Assembly: GCA_017934275.1 (NCBI GenBank)
Contig: JAGBJT010000042.1
Span: 20,132-84,131 of the forward strand
Length of the DNA stretch: 64,000 nucleotides
DNA from: Cardiobacteriaceae bacterium
Lineage (GTDB): Bacteria; Pseudomonadota; Gammaproteobacteria; Cardiobacteriales; Cardiobacteriaceae
Direction of reading: 5' to 3'
Part shown: in pieces, positions 55,907 to 64,000 of the stretch
Position numbering within the stretch: the stretch's first letter is position 1
Layout: each line of letters begins with the position of its first letter
Translations under genes and position numbers: made by a program
The notes under the pieces: model-generated
What the model was told of the DNA's origin: nothing
Database searches by the model: none
What the model saw: the letters and a program-made list of their open reading frames with translations, nothing else

Positions 55907-56898
55907 TTCTTAGCATTCAACACAATCGAAAAAATCGTGCCAATCAGCAACAATGCCACTACAATTACAAGAGATAAACTAGCTGAAATTGTCATATTCC
56001 AGCCGAATAAATGACTAGCTGCATTAAAAAAGATCTTGATAGCAATAAAGAATAAGATAGCAATTACCGCTTTTTCTAAATGTACTAAATAATCTTTTAA
56101 GCTTTCAACAACAAAATAAAGACTTCTTAAACCTAAAATTGCAAAAATCATCGCTGAATAAATAATGACTGGCTCTTTGGAAACCGCAATAACTGCTGGA
56201 ACAGAATCAAATGCAAACATTACATCTGATATTTCAATTACACAAAGACATAAAAACAAGGGAGTGCAGATTAAAAAATGATTTTTTAAGTTAAAATTCA
56301 GTTTTTCTCTTTCAGCTATCTCCAACGCATGTTGCTTATTTATAAAGAATGAATGTCCAACTAATTTCGGAAAGACAGAAAAATATTTATACACTAATTT
56401 GTACGCCAAATGATCTGAATAATCCTGTATTTCTTCATCATCATCACTACCAGAGCGTAACATTATGACGGCTGTATAGAAAACAAGTGCTGCAAATAAT
56501 ATTTCCACCCATTCAGATAACAACAATAAACTTGCACCAATGACCACAAAAATTAGACGAAATACCATCGCACCGACAATTCCAAAATACAACACTCGGT
56601 GACGATATATGTCAGGTATTTTGAACCAAGAAAATATTGCCATCATTACAAATAAATTATCTACTGATAGCATTTTTTCTAATAGATAACCTTGAATAAA
56701 CAAACTTGCCGCTTCTGCACCTGCTACTTTATATAAATAAAATGCAAATAAAAAAGCAATTAAAACCCAAAAAAATGTCCATATTACAGCGGACTTTAAG
56801 TTTATTGCTTTATCTTGGCAATGTCCTAAATAATCAACAATAAATGCAATCAGAACTAAAATAATAAACACCACATATACTGCGCTAGGTATAACCAT
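55900..56898 (-). CDS. terC: TerC/Alx-family integral membrane protein
   Basis: The 332-residue protein has about nine transmembrane segments and the TerC hallmarks SAVIWTFFWVLIAFLFAFYL, LLEKMLSVDNLFVMM, RVLYFGIVGAMVFR and EISDVMFAFDSVPAVIAVSK. TerC-type proteins act in tellurite/stress resistance or metal (Mn) handling; Alx is a near relative. It is flanked by 52-bp direct repeats, so it may have been inserted between terD and the gene that once followed it. Confidence 0.9.
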   Translation of the reverse strand: MVIPSAVYVVFIILVLIAFIVDYLGHCQDKAINLKSAVIWTFFWVLIAFLFAFYLYKVAGAEAASLFIQGYLLEKMLSVDNLFVMMAIFSWFKIPDIYRHRVLYFGIVGAMVFRLIFVVIGASLLLLSEWVEILFAALVFYTAVIMLRSGSDDDEEIQDYSDHLAYKLVYKYFSVFPKLVGHSFFINKQHALEIAEREKLNFNLKNHFLICTPLFLCLCVIEISDVMFAFDSVPAVIAVSKEPVIIYSAMIFAILGLRSLYFVVESLKDYLVHLEKAVIAILFFIAIKIFFNAASHLFGWNMTISASLSLVIVVALLLIGTIFSIVLNAKNV

Positions 56899-57007
56899 AT
56901 AACACCATTAAATATATTTCTTATATATAAACTTGTACCGTATTTATTACACAAGTCTTCCAGACGCGCCTTGCGTATTCATATGCTTAGACTTTTCAAA
57001 TCCTGCT
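56899..57007 (-). pseudogene. Relic after terD: start of a MNIDF-type gene
   Basis: After the terD stop codon on the minus strand, ATG 57026 begins MNIDFFEQDLKSLSI and stops. It shares its first five residues and ~20 bases with the gene at 55873. It is a truncated copy, then AT-rich intergenic DNA to terC, with no other gene seen. Confidence 0.45.
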
Positions 57008-57059
57008 CGAAAAAATCTATATTCATCTTAATTCACCGTAACTCCATATCTTCTACACA
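57008..57059. repeat. 52-bp direct repeat, copy B (terD end)
   Basis: The intact copy, made of the last ~10 codons of terD and the start of the MNIDF relic. It pairs with 55855-55906 around terC. Confidence 0.8.
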
Positions 57060-57591
57060 GACCGTCAATTTCTTCTTGATAACCTTCCCCTAGCGCACGA
57101 AAATGCCAGTCTCTACCGCTACGGTAAATTTCTCCCATCACAACACTAATTTCATAAGAATAATCTTCGCTTAAATCAAAATACATAAGTTCTTCATTAC
57201 TTCCCTGATCTACAAGTCGACAATATGCTGAGCGTATTTGTCCGAAGTTTTGCCCTCTTGTTCTTGCATCATAAATACTCACAGCAATAACTATTTTTTC
57301 CACCTGTTGATTAACACGAGACAAATCAATATGTATTTGCTCATCATCATTTTGACCTGTTCCACCAACAAGATTATCGCCTTGATGTCGCACTGCACCG
57401 TCTGGTGATTGCATTTGATTAAAAAATATAAAATAATCATCTGAAACCACTCTACCGTTATTGCTTAGCATAAACACACAGGCATCTAAATCAAAGCTGT
57501 TACCTGCACGCCAACCTAATCCAATCAGCACATTATTAAGCGAATTGCTAGCTATTGTTGCACTAGCATTTTTTACTAACTGAATAGCCAT
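57028..57591 (-). CDS. terD: TerD-family stress protein
   Basis: The 187-residue protein has the TerD calcium-binding pattern: VLIGLGWRAGNSFDLDACVF, DDYFIFFNQMQSPDG, VVHQ-like VRHQGDNLVGGTG and DDEQIHIDLSRV. TerD proteins act with TerY/kinase/phosphatase systems in stress or tellurite responses. ATG 57591 is chosen; AGAGG lies seven bases upstream. The kinase gene ends 12 bases upstream of it, so co-expression is likely. Its 3' end is duplicated beyond terC. Confidence 0.93.
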   Translation of the reverse strand: MAIQLVKNASATIASNSLNNVLIGLGWRAGNSFDLDACVFMLSNNGRVVSDDYFIFFNQMQSPDGAVRHQGDNLVGGTGQNDDEQIHIDLSRVNQQVEKIVIAVSIYDARTRGQNFGQIRSAYCRLVDQGSNEELMYFDLSEDYSYEISVVMGEIYRSGRDWHFRALGEGYQEEIDGLCRRYGVTVN

Positions 57592-57602
57592 ATTTTTACC
57601 TC

Positions 57603-59084
57603 TCAACCTACCATTTGAATATGCAATAATCTACCGCCGACACCATTTTGCAATAAAATTTGCACTCCATCTGCTAATTTCACCTTATCATTAATTGCAA
57701 TTGTTCTCTTTTCTGGAGAAACAAGTTTCATATCAGGCAGCCTTTCATTTACTAAGTACCAATCACCATTGTGCAGAACAAAATATCCCACTCTTTTGGC
57801 ATCTTCTGCACTTAATTTTTCATTAGGGGCAATGCGTCTATCAGCATGCCATTTGAACAAACTTTGACCGCTATAAACCATCAAACGATGATTATCTTGA
57901 CGGAATTTACCGTCTGGCGTACCTGAATATAAATTCAAAACAGGCAACTTACCCGAATAATGTTCACCACAAAACGGACATCGGGGCGAACGAGTATTAT
58001 CAAAAGCATACCATTTTTGCTCGCAAGATTTATTTCCACAAGGTTGTAATAAATCAACGGTTTTAACCAAGGCATCTTCCCATTCCTGCGCTTGCGGACG
58101 GCGATTAGGCTGATGTAAGCCGTCGATAAACGCTCGTTCGAAGAGTTTTGCTAAGTATGGCCCTGTAACGGTGTAAGGCAATGTATCAGTATCAAGCCAG
58201 AATTTTTCCCAATATTCGCTGTTGTCAATATCAGTGCGATTGCTACTGTCCGTCGGATTTTCTATCCACAAAGCTTTGCTACCCATCGATAATTCTTCGT
58301 CGATTTCAGGATCAGGATGACAAATTCTGCGACCTCGCAAAGGGTGGCGTAAAAGCAAAAGTTGATATATTAAAACGGCTAATGCATGTAAATCTGTCGT
58401 ACGACTTGGTAAAACACGGTTACTACTTTTCGAACTTGCCAAAACTTCTGGGGCAATAAAATCAGGAGTACCGACAACTTGCGGCGGATGCTTACCAGGT
58501 ACTACTAATCCGTCAATATCAATCAAACAAGCCTGCCCTGATAACGGATCGATAAGACAGTTGTTATAACCTAAATCTGAATGTGCAAGTCCAGCTGCAT
58601 GCATACGACGAGTAGCACGAGCCAGCATAATGCAAATTTTGAGCATTTGCATCCAATTACCGAGTTCTCGCTCGGCACCTTGTTTTTTGAAAAGTTCTCT
58701 TACTTTGGTAGAAATAAACCATTTACCGATTTTGTCTTTACCTGAAAAAACCTTACCGTTAAAGAAAAAACACTTACGGTAAAAAGGGCTTACCACACCG
58801 AGTTTTCCCCGCCATTTCACTACCGCTTTTGGCCAGCAATATAGATTTTGTAAATATTCACCGCCTGCTTGATTGAACATATTTTCACGGTATTTACCGC
58901 AAATTAGCTCCATTCGCTCTTGGGCATCTTGTTCTTGCTTATCACGGAAAAATCCCACCACATAATCTTTATTCGGTGAAAAATAAACATCTTTCATTCC
59001 GCCACTAGCGGTGGGAGTATCGTCATAGACAAATTCAATTTTCTGACCGTTAGTAGCGGTTAGCTTTTCAATCCGCCTAGTCAT
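57603..59084 (-). CDS. Serine/threonine protein kinase-like protein of the TerY-P type, with zinc ribbon
   Basis: The 493-residue protein has a kinase-like domain: SGGMKDVYFS (N-lobe), the catalytic loop HSDLGYNN (residues ~168-175, HSD in place of HRD), DIDG (~189, in place of DFG), GTPDFIAPEV and DLHALAVLIYQLL. A zinc ribbon (Cys 349, 354, 369, 372) and a C-terminal beta-rich part follow. It sits between PP2C and TerD, an arrangement known as a TerY-P triad with VWA genes. Its ATG overlaps the PP2C stop by four bases (ATGA). Confidence 0.85.
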   Translation of the reverse strand: MTRRIEKLTATNGQKIEFVYDDTPTASGGMKDVYFSPNKDYVVGFFRDKQEQDAQERMELICGKYRENMFNQAGGEYLQNLYCWPKAVVKWRGKLGVVSPFYRKCFFFNGKVFSGKDKIGKWFISTKVRELFKKQGAERELGNWMQMLKICIMLARATRRMHAAGLAHSDLGYNNCLIDPLSGQACLIDIDGLVVPGKHPPQVVGTPDFIAPEVLASSKSSNRVLPSRTTDLHALAVLIYQLLLLRHPLRGRRICHPDPEIDEELSMGSKALWIENPTDSSNRTDIDNSEYWEKFWLDTDTLPYTVTGPYLAKLFERAFIDGLHQPNRRPQAQEWEDALVKTVDLLQPCGNKSCEQKWYAFDNTRSPRCPFCGEHYSGKLPVLNLYSGTPDGKFRQDNHRLMVYSGQSLFKWHADRRIAPNEKLSAEDAKRVGYFVLHNGDWYLVNERLPDMKLVSPEKRTIAINDKVKLADGVQILLQNGVGGRLLHIQMVG

Positions 59085-60979
59085 TTTTCGCCCTCTTCAC
59101 TGTTATTTTCTTTATCTTCAGCATTTTCTGACGCATTGTTTGTCTGATTTTGCATATCTGTTGAACCTACAGATTGCGGCTTTTTTACCATATCTGCAGC
59201 AGAAGTTTCTGAATCAGCAGGAGTATCTGGTTGATTATCTTCTATTTCAAATTCAGTAGGAGGAGCTGCTAAAGCTTCTGCTTTATTTTTTTCACTATTT
59301 TCCGCATTTTCAGCTTGAACTGCTTCTTTATTTATTCTTGAACTATTTGTAACTTGCGCCGAAGCTGCCGTAAGTTGTGCCGCTGCATCCACTGTCGGAT
59401 TAGTTTCAGTTTGCGGTGCTGCCGTAGATTTTGCCGCTGCTATATTCGCCATCGGATCAGTTCCAGTTTGTTCCGCACTTTGTGGTGTCTGTTTAATAGC
59501 TGTATTTTGTGCTTCCGCCGACGGTTTTTCATCATGAACAGGCGGATATTCTTTTTCTAGCTTTTTCCAATCCAACTTAAATTCAGAAGAATAAACTTCT
59601 GGAATAATCATCAACAAAGTGCGATCATCGTGTTCGCCAGCTGACCAGAAATTCAAATATTGTTCCAAATGAGAAGCAGGATTTTCTTGCTTTAACGGAG
59701 TTTTTAGTTCATCGATAATTTTTTTCCACTCTTCTTTATTGTTTAAAGCAGTTTCGCTTGGAAATTTCGGGTCAGAAACTCCATCTGTCATCATAAAAAT
59801 TATTGGGTTATTCGTAATCGAAATCCGCATTCTTGCGGCAATTTTTGAATAATCAACTTTACCTTCAGTAGAAATAGCATTTGTATCCAAAAACAGCGTT
59901 TCTCCAGAATACTCACCGCCATCAGGTTTGCCACGCAAATCCAGTTCTTTATCGCCATAAACTGCCAAGGCACCGTCGCCAATCCAATATGTGCAAATCA
60001 GCCATTTTGTATTAGCTTTACCCATCATCGATTTGTCAGTGCTAAGCGGTAATGCAAAACAAATCAGCAATGTGGTGGAAAGTTGTTTTATATTCTCAAG
60101 TTCATATTTTTCTACTACTTGTTTATGATGAGATAAAGCTTTATACAGAGCATTAGAAAAAATATTACTGACCTGTTCTTTTAGTTTTTCATCATTAGCT
60201 TCTGTTATATCCAGAAGTTTGTGCATGCCATCTTTTTTTAAGGCAAGGTCGATAGATTTAACCGCAACTTCGCATGCTACTTTTGAACCTTTACGAGAAT
60301 ATTCACAACTTCCTGCCCCGTCGCCAACTGCGGCAATAAAGCAATTTAATTTTTTATTGTGCATACAATAAAAATCATCATCACAGCAAGAACCTTTATG
60401 TGCATGACTACGACCTCTCTGCCTTGCAGCTAAAATAATTGCATCTTTTGTGCAAAGAGTTTGATTTGCGGCATCTTCTTTCCAAAACGGTAAATTTCTA
60501 TTTGAGGGAATGTTTTTCCACATTTTTTCTGGATGAGGATTGATATGTAATACATAATCCTCAGTATTATTTTTTTTGTTGATTGTTCTAAGTCTTAAAT
60601 CGATACCATTGTCATACGGCAATTCAACTTTACCGTGAATTTTTTGCTTCTTTTTATCAAATACTAAACCATATTTTGTATCCGCTTTTTCCGCATCAAA
60701 TTCAACATGTACAATTTCTACTTTATCGCTAAAAATATACTCATATTCCTCGCCTTCTTTAGCATTTTTTAAGTGAGTAAAACTTAGTTCTTTCATTGCT
60801 AAATTATTTCTCTGTTTTTTCTCTTCAAGCTCAGCAGAAATTGCATACTGATTAGCTTGACAGAAATCTCTAAACATATTTATAACAGCTTTACACAAAG
60901 AAGAATTTTGTCCTGCAAAAGTATCAATAATTTTTTCATTATCTTTATTGCAAAATATTTTCGAAAATAAACTAGACAT
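59081..60979 (-). CDS. PP2C-family phosphatase of the TerY-P cluster
   Basis: The 632-residue protein has an N-terminal adaptor region (~1-155), then a PP2C domain with AVGDGAGSCEYSRKGS (~217), ICTYWIGDGALAVYG and FMMTDGVSDPKF (~410) giving the metal-binding Asp residues. From about residue 490 to the end it is a disordered Ala/Gln/Glu/Asn-rich tail with irregular repeats. It is expected to reverse phosphorylation by the neighbouring kinase (inference). Confidence 0.88.
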   Translation of the reverse strand: MSSLFSKIFCNKDNEKIIDTFAGQNSSLCKAVINMFRDFCQANQYAISAELEEKKQRNNLAMKELSFTHLKNAKEGEEYEYIFSDKVEIVHVEFDAEKADTKYGLVFDKKKQKIHGKVELPYDNGIDLRLRTINKKNNTEDYVLHINPHPEKMWKNIPSNRNLPFWKEDAANQTLCTKDAIILAARQRGRSHAHKGSCCDDDFYCMHNKKLNCFIAAVGDGAGSCEYSRKGSKVACEVAVKSIDLALKKDGMHKLLDITEANDEKLKEQVSNIFSNALYKALSHHKQVVEKYELENIKQLSTTLLICFALPLSTDKSMMGKANTKWLICTYWIGDGALAVYGDKELDLRGKPDGGEYSGETLFLDTNAISTEGKVDYSKIAARMRISITNNPIIFMMTDGVSDPKFPSETALNNKEEWKKIIDELKTPLKQENPASHLEQYLNFWSAGEHDDRTLLMIIPEVYSSEFKLDWKKLEKEYPPVHDEKPSAEAQNTAIKQTPQSAEQTGTDPMANIAAAKSTAAPQTETNPTVDAAAQLTAASAQVTNSSRINKEAVQAENAENSEKNKAEALAAPPTEFEIEDNQPDTPADSETSAADMVKKPQSVGSTDMQNQTNNASENAEDKENNSEEGEK

Positions 60980-60982
60980 ACA

Positions 60983-62107
60983 TCACCCTTTAGAACGATT
61001 AATCGCAAAATCAAAACCACTACCGCCGCCTGAATCTTTGTACAAATTCATATTGCAATGAGGACAAGTTACCGAAGTCGAATGCGAACTATCACACAAA
61101 AAACCACAACCTCGATGTATTCCGCTCGTATCATCATTATGACAATGCGGACAACTTCCTGCTGAACCCATCAACTGACTTGCCTGCACCGTTTGCGCCA
61201 CACCGCTGGTATCCGACCAACTATCAAAACTACTATCCGCCGCATATATTCCCACTGGGCAATAAAAACCTTCAGGCTGCTTGGCAGCTAGTTGTTGCAA
61301 AACTTCTCGCGGCAACATTTCTAGTTGAGTGCGAATTTCATAAGGCAAAGTCGGTGGATAATTTTTGCTGACGATGTCGAATTTTTCGTATTTCATAATG
61401 TAAGGCAGGCGATGACGAGAACATTTACCGATAAAAATCGCAAAATTCTCATCAATCCCCCTTGCATTATTCCCTCTGGCGATTGCTACACCGTTAGTTT
61501 CTCGAACTTCTGGTGTCATATCTTTTCCCATTCCCACCGAACGAGATTGACTTTGAATAGAATCTTTTATCGATTGAATTAAGGTTTTATAAGCCAACGA
61601 TAAATCAGAATTTTCCACGCGGTAAGTCAAGTCGCTAATATCTTGAAATATTCTTAAATCAGCATATTTACCCACACCTATTGCAATCAATTTCGCCGAG
61701 CGACTGTATGAAGATTTCCAGCGTCGAATTGCCGCATTCGCATTGTCAGTTCCCGCACCGTCGGTTAAAAAATAAACCAGCGGTTTGTAATCACCTTTTT
61801 TCCCTTCGGAATTTTTGATAACTTGACTATCAATCCTATTCATCACCAAGTCCAAAGCCTGACCGATAGATGTCCCAGAACCAAGCGGTAAATCTGGTGG
61901 ATTTAAGCTCATTAAATCCACCAACGGAGTTAAAACTTTCGCTCTTCCCGCAAAGGCAATAACTTCGATATACGCCATTTCCAAAGTAAAAGGATCTTCA
62001 CGAAGCTGCGAAATTAAGCGTCCTAAACCTTGCTGCATCAAGGAAATATTTTGTCCTGCCATCGACTCGGAAATATCAACTACTAGAAATATTGGCAATC
62101 GTCTCAT
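60983..62107 (-). CDS. VWA-domain protein with C-terminal zinc ribbons (TerY-like)
   Basis: The 374-residue protein starts with a VWA domain. Its MIDAS is DISES (residue 11) with VYFLTDGAGTDN later. The C-terminal part has CPHC...C-x4-C...CPHC zinc-ribbon motifs (~318-360). It lies directly before PP2C with three bases between them and is the nearest VWA partner. Confidence 0.87.
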   Translation of the reverse strand: MRRLPIFLVVDISESMAGQNISLMQQGLGRLISQLREDPFTLEMAYIEVIAFAGRAKVLTPLVDLMSLNPPDLPLGSGTSIGQALDLVMNRIDSQVIKNSEGKKGDYKPLVYFLTDGAGTDNANAAIRRWKSSYSRSAKLIAIGVGKYADLRIFQDISDLTYRVENSDLSLAYKTLIQSIKDSIQSQSRSVGMGKDMTPEVRETNGVAIARGNNARGIDENFAIFIGKCSRHRLPYIMKYEKFDIVSKNYPPTLPYEIRTQLEMLPREVLQQLAAKQPEGFYCPVGIYAADSSFDSWSDTSGVAQTVQASQLMGSAGSCPHCHNDDTSGIHRGCGFLCDSSHSTSVTCPHCNMNLYKDSGGGSGFDFAINRSKG

Positions 62108-62123
62108 TTTGTATTACCTCAAA

Positions 62124-62771
62124 TTAGGGATTGATTACGGCAGGAGGCGGCGGTAAAACACTGCTAGAACCATTACCAACATTTGCCCCAACCGAATGTG
62201 ATTGCGCACTAATCGTGCTCGATAAAAATTGGAAAAATTGCGCAAAACTAGAACTATCCGCCGTATCCAATGAAACTACATCAGGAGTAAGCTGCTGCAA
62301 AAAATTAACATCGGCTTTAGGACCTGCTGCACAGGCAACAATCTTCGAAAATTTCAGCTGTTTAATTTCAGCTACTGCTCGCCGAAAAGCTGCCGTATCC
62401 GAAGGACGACCGTCAGTAAATAAAACCAATAACGGTGCCCAATCGCCTTTTTGCCCTAGAGTATTGGGACGGATGTTTTTCTTAACATCAAGAACAATTT
62501 GCTCTAAACAAAGACCTGTAAATGTCGCACCAGATTGCGGACAGACACAATCATCAAAATAAGCTTGCTCTGCCTCAACTAATGGCAAAATGTTTTTAAC
62601 CGTCGTATTGAATGTCCAAATCGATAACCAAACATTTTCCAAGGTGTAAGGATCAGAACGCACAGCGGCAAGCAAAGAGTGCATTCCGACATTGAGCGAA
62701 ACTATCGGCTCACCGTTCATCGAACCGCTAGTATCCAGTGCGATGTATGTTAAAAGTCTTCGTGTTGCCAT
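62124..62771 (-). CDS. TerY-like VWA-domain protein, 215 residues
   Basis: It is a VWA domain with MIDAS DTSGSMNG (residue 13) and LFTDGRPSD. It resembles TerY of tellurite-resistance clusters. A short Pro-rich C-terminal tail follows. It lies 17 bases before the next VWA gene. Confidence 0.87.
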   Translation of the reverse strand: MATRRLLTYIALDTSGSMNGEPIVSLNVGMHSLLAAVRSDPYTLENVWLSIWTFNTTVKNILPLVEAEQAYFDDCVCPQSGATFTGLCLEQIVLDVKKNIRPNTLGQKGDWAPLLVLFTDGRPSDTAAFRRAVAEIKQLKFSKIVACAAGPKADVNFLQQLTPDVVSLDTADSSSFAQFFQFLSSTISAQSHSVGANVGNGSSSVLPPPPAVINP

Positions 62772-62784
62772 ACAAAATTACACT

Positions 62785-63474
62785 TTATAAGACAACATTT
62801 ATTTCTGGCGGCGGCGGCGGTAAATCACCTAAATCACCAGCAGGCGGCGGATTAGAACTTGCAGAACTTTCCGTATTCGTAGGAGTATTACTTTCCTGCT
62901 TGTTCAAATTCACCTTCTTGGAATTAACACTTACCGATTTCGAAACCCATTGGAAAAAGGCTTTAATACTTTCCGCATCTGCCGTATTAAGCGATATAAC
63001 CGTCGGAGTAATCCGTTTCAAAGTGTCAGTATTTGCACTTTCACCTGCCGCACAAGCAACAAATACACCAAATTTAATTTCTTGTATTGCATTGATACCT
63101 GGTTGTATGTCATCCGTCGGCTCGCCATCAGTCAAAATAAAAGCCAGCGGTCGCCAATCAGCTTTTTCTTCGGCATTACCAGTTTTTACCTCTCTCTTAA
63201 CACAATCCGCCAAAAGTAATAAAGCCTTGCCCATTTCCGTGCAACCAGCAGCATTAAGTGTCGGTTCTTGAAAACTCATCAAATCAGTTAAAGGCGTAGT
63301 TTGCCGTGCGGTCGAATCAAATGTAATCACCGAAATATATGCCGTTTCCAAAGCATAAGGATCAGAACGCAGAGCCTCAATCATCATATGCAAACCTTCA
63401 CGCACCGCAGCAATCGGCTGACCTATCATCGATGAAGAAGTATCTACTAGTAAATAAATTGGAAGTCTTCTCAT
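62785..63474 (-). CDS. TerY-like VWA-domain protein, 229 residues
   Basis: It is a VWA domain with MIDAS DTSSSMIG (residue 11) and FILTDGEPTDD. It is a paralogue of the neighbouring 215-residue protein and has a similar Pro-rich C-terminal tail. It is separated from it by 13 bases. Confidence 0.87.
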   Translation of the reverse strand: MRRLPIYLLVDTSSSMIGQPIAAVREGLHMMIEALRSDPYALETAYISVITFDSTARQTTPLTDLMSFQEPTLNAAGCTEMGKALLLLADCVKREVKTGNAEEKADWRPLAFILTDGEPTDDIQPGINAIQEIKFGVFVACAAGESANTDTLKRITPTVISLNTADAESIKAFFQWVSKSVSVNSKKVNLNKQESNTPTNTESSASSNPPPAGDLGDLPPPPPEINVVL

Positions 63475-63493
63475 TTATATTCTCCTGTTATAA

Positions 63494-63829
63494 CTAATAA
63501 CGATTATTCAAAGCAAAACCAGCCTTGGCTTTGCATTTTTCAAAAAGCTGATCTAAATCTTGCGAACCATTCTGTTGTATTTCATATTTCATCATTTGTT
63601 TTACTTGTTCAAACTGCTGGTAAGTTAAACCAGTTTCCTGCTCTAAACTACGGTTAGCAAAAGAAGCTCGTTTTTTGAGTTCTTTTTCCCAAGATTTAAA
63701 ACCGACCGTTTTACCAACAGCACTTGTAACTTTTGCAACATTCTGAACACCTTTGCCAATTAATTCAAAAATCATGCATACCCATATGTATCCAAACACG
63801 ACAGCTATGAAGACACCTAGTATTTCCAT
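63494..63829 (-). CDS. Hypothetical membrane-anchored protein, 111 residues
   Basis: ATG 63829 begins MEILGVFIAVVFGYIWVCMI, an N-terminal membrane helix, followed by a basic, helical C-terminus (SWEKELKKRASFANRSLEQE). I prefer this start because it overlaps the stop codon of the upstream frame (TGATG). The longer frame from 63901 lacks this. Unknown function; first visible small gene before three VWA genes. Confidence 0.55.
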   Translation of the reverse strand: MEILGVFIAVVFGYIWVCMIFELIGKGVQNVAKVTSAVGKTVGFKSWEKELKKRASFANRSLEQETGLTYQQFEQVKQMMKYEIQQNGSQDLDQLFEKCKAKAGFALNNRY

Positions 63830-64000
63830 CACTTCACCAACTGTAAAACTTTCAACGACATATACCCCTCGACCCCAGAAGTGCTCGACCAACGCGAGCA
63901 ATATCCAGGCTCTTTAACATAATCCGCTGGAAAACAAAAAGCTCCTGCATAACGGACTTTCACCCATTTGTTATCCACAATAATCGGATTACCGCTTGCA
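63829..64000 (-). CDS. Partial hypothetical CDS at window edge
   Basis: The frame is open from base 64000 on the minus strand for 57 codons (includes NPIIVDNKWVKVRYAGAF, FPADYVKEPGYCSRW) and ends TGA at 63829, overlapping the ATG of the next gene. The coding look and coupling support a real gene, but its identity is not visible from this fragment. Confidence 0.55.
   Translation of the reverse strand, partial: ASGNPIIVDNKWVKVRYAGAFCFPADYVKEPGYCSRWSSTSGVEGYMSLKVLQLVK

Noticed and set aside
57730..57750. CAGGCAGCCTTT as a second uptake word
   Set aside because: It matches only the first nine bases of the 12-mer and is probably chance.
1..64000. CRISPR array, tRNA or rRNA genes
   Set aside because: I found no regularly spaced repeats and no tRNA-like or rRNA-like sequence. 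The adhesin head repeats are protein-coding, not CRISPR.
1..64000. Haemophilus- or Actinobacillus-type uptake signal density
   Set aside because: Related words such as AAGCGGT occur sporadically but not at the density expected of an uptake system.

Overview
The window is about 64 kb of AT-rich, gene-dense chromosomal DNA from a Gram-negative proteobacterium. Evidence for this includes a TonB/TolA-type energy transducer, PilY1-type pilus tip protein, MlaA, DolP, an outer-membrane efflux lipoprotein and a trimeric autotransporter. Core proteins (NrdAB, LipB, PrmB, RluC, RsgA) look beta/gamma-proteobacterial. Five copies of a roughly 105-bp element with TATAGT...ACTATA ends closely resemble the Correia repeats of Neisseria. 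However, Neisseriaceae DNA uptake words are almost absent: one perfect 12-mer, inside a restriction-modification gene. I therefore favour a low-GC relative near Neisseriales or Cardiobacteriales and do not name a genus.

Layout. 1-4 kb: 3' part of a TonB-like gene, a HemS-family protein with an apparent Tat signal, a TetR regulator and RluC. 4-12 kb (minus strand): HisB, the large PilY1 homologue, a DUF2062 protein, Cca and PrmB. 12-19 kb (plus strand): a PerM-type permease, MlaA, RsgA, XseB, a sodium:solute symporter next to AnmK, and a HAD nucleotidase. 19-27 kb (minus strand): PurU, two unknown membrane-anchored proteins, TadA and TesA, then a YbiO-like mechanosensitive channel and IlvD. 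27-30 kb (plus strand): an orphan TolC-like lipoprotein and DolP.

29.6-37.9 kb is the accessory heart of the window. It holds a three-gene operon of Roadblock/LC7, an Aer-like PAS protein and a PhnD-like protein without a signal peptide. This is followed by a DUF3990-DUF3791-DUF3791 cassette that looks like a toxin-antitoxin module, a trimeric autotransporter adhesin with a C9 tract that should make it phase-variable, and a very AT-rich type II restriction-modification pair.

37.9-54.4 kb is housekeeping again. NrdB and NrdA are separated by a terminator. A minus-strand run carries fxsA-pncB-nadE-dacA-ybeD-lipB. The plus strand carries ypfJ, argF, pepP, a YciO-like gene, two YbjN-like paralogues, pgpA and a bioD-bioA gene fusion whose stop codon lies inside a Correia-like element.

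54.4-64 kb (minus strand) is a Ter-type stress cluster: two membrane/VWA-associated genes at the upstream end, three VWA (TerY-like) proteins, a PP2C phosphatase, a kinase with zinc ribbon, TerD and TerC, then small membrane proteins. The terC gene is bracketed by 52-bp direct repeats made from the end of terD and the start of the next gene, a scar of rearrangement. One small membrane gene there appears frameshifted.

The best candidates for undescribed biology are the Roadblock/PAS/PhnD operon, the DUF3990/DUF3791 cassette, the Tat-targeted HemS homologue and the Correia-like element family.
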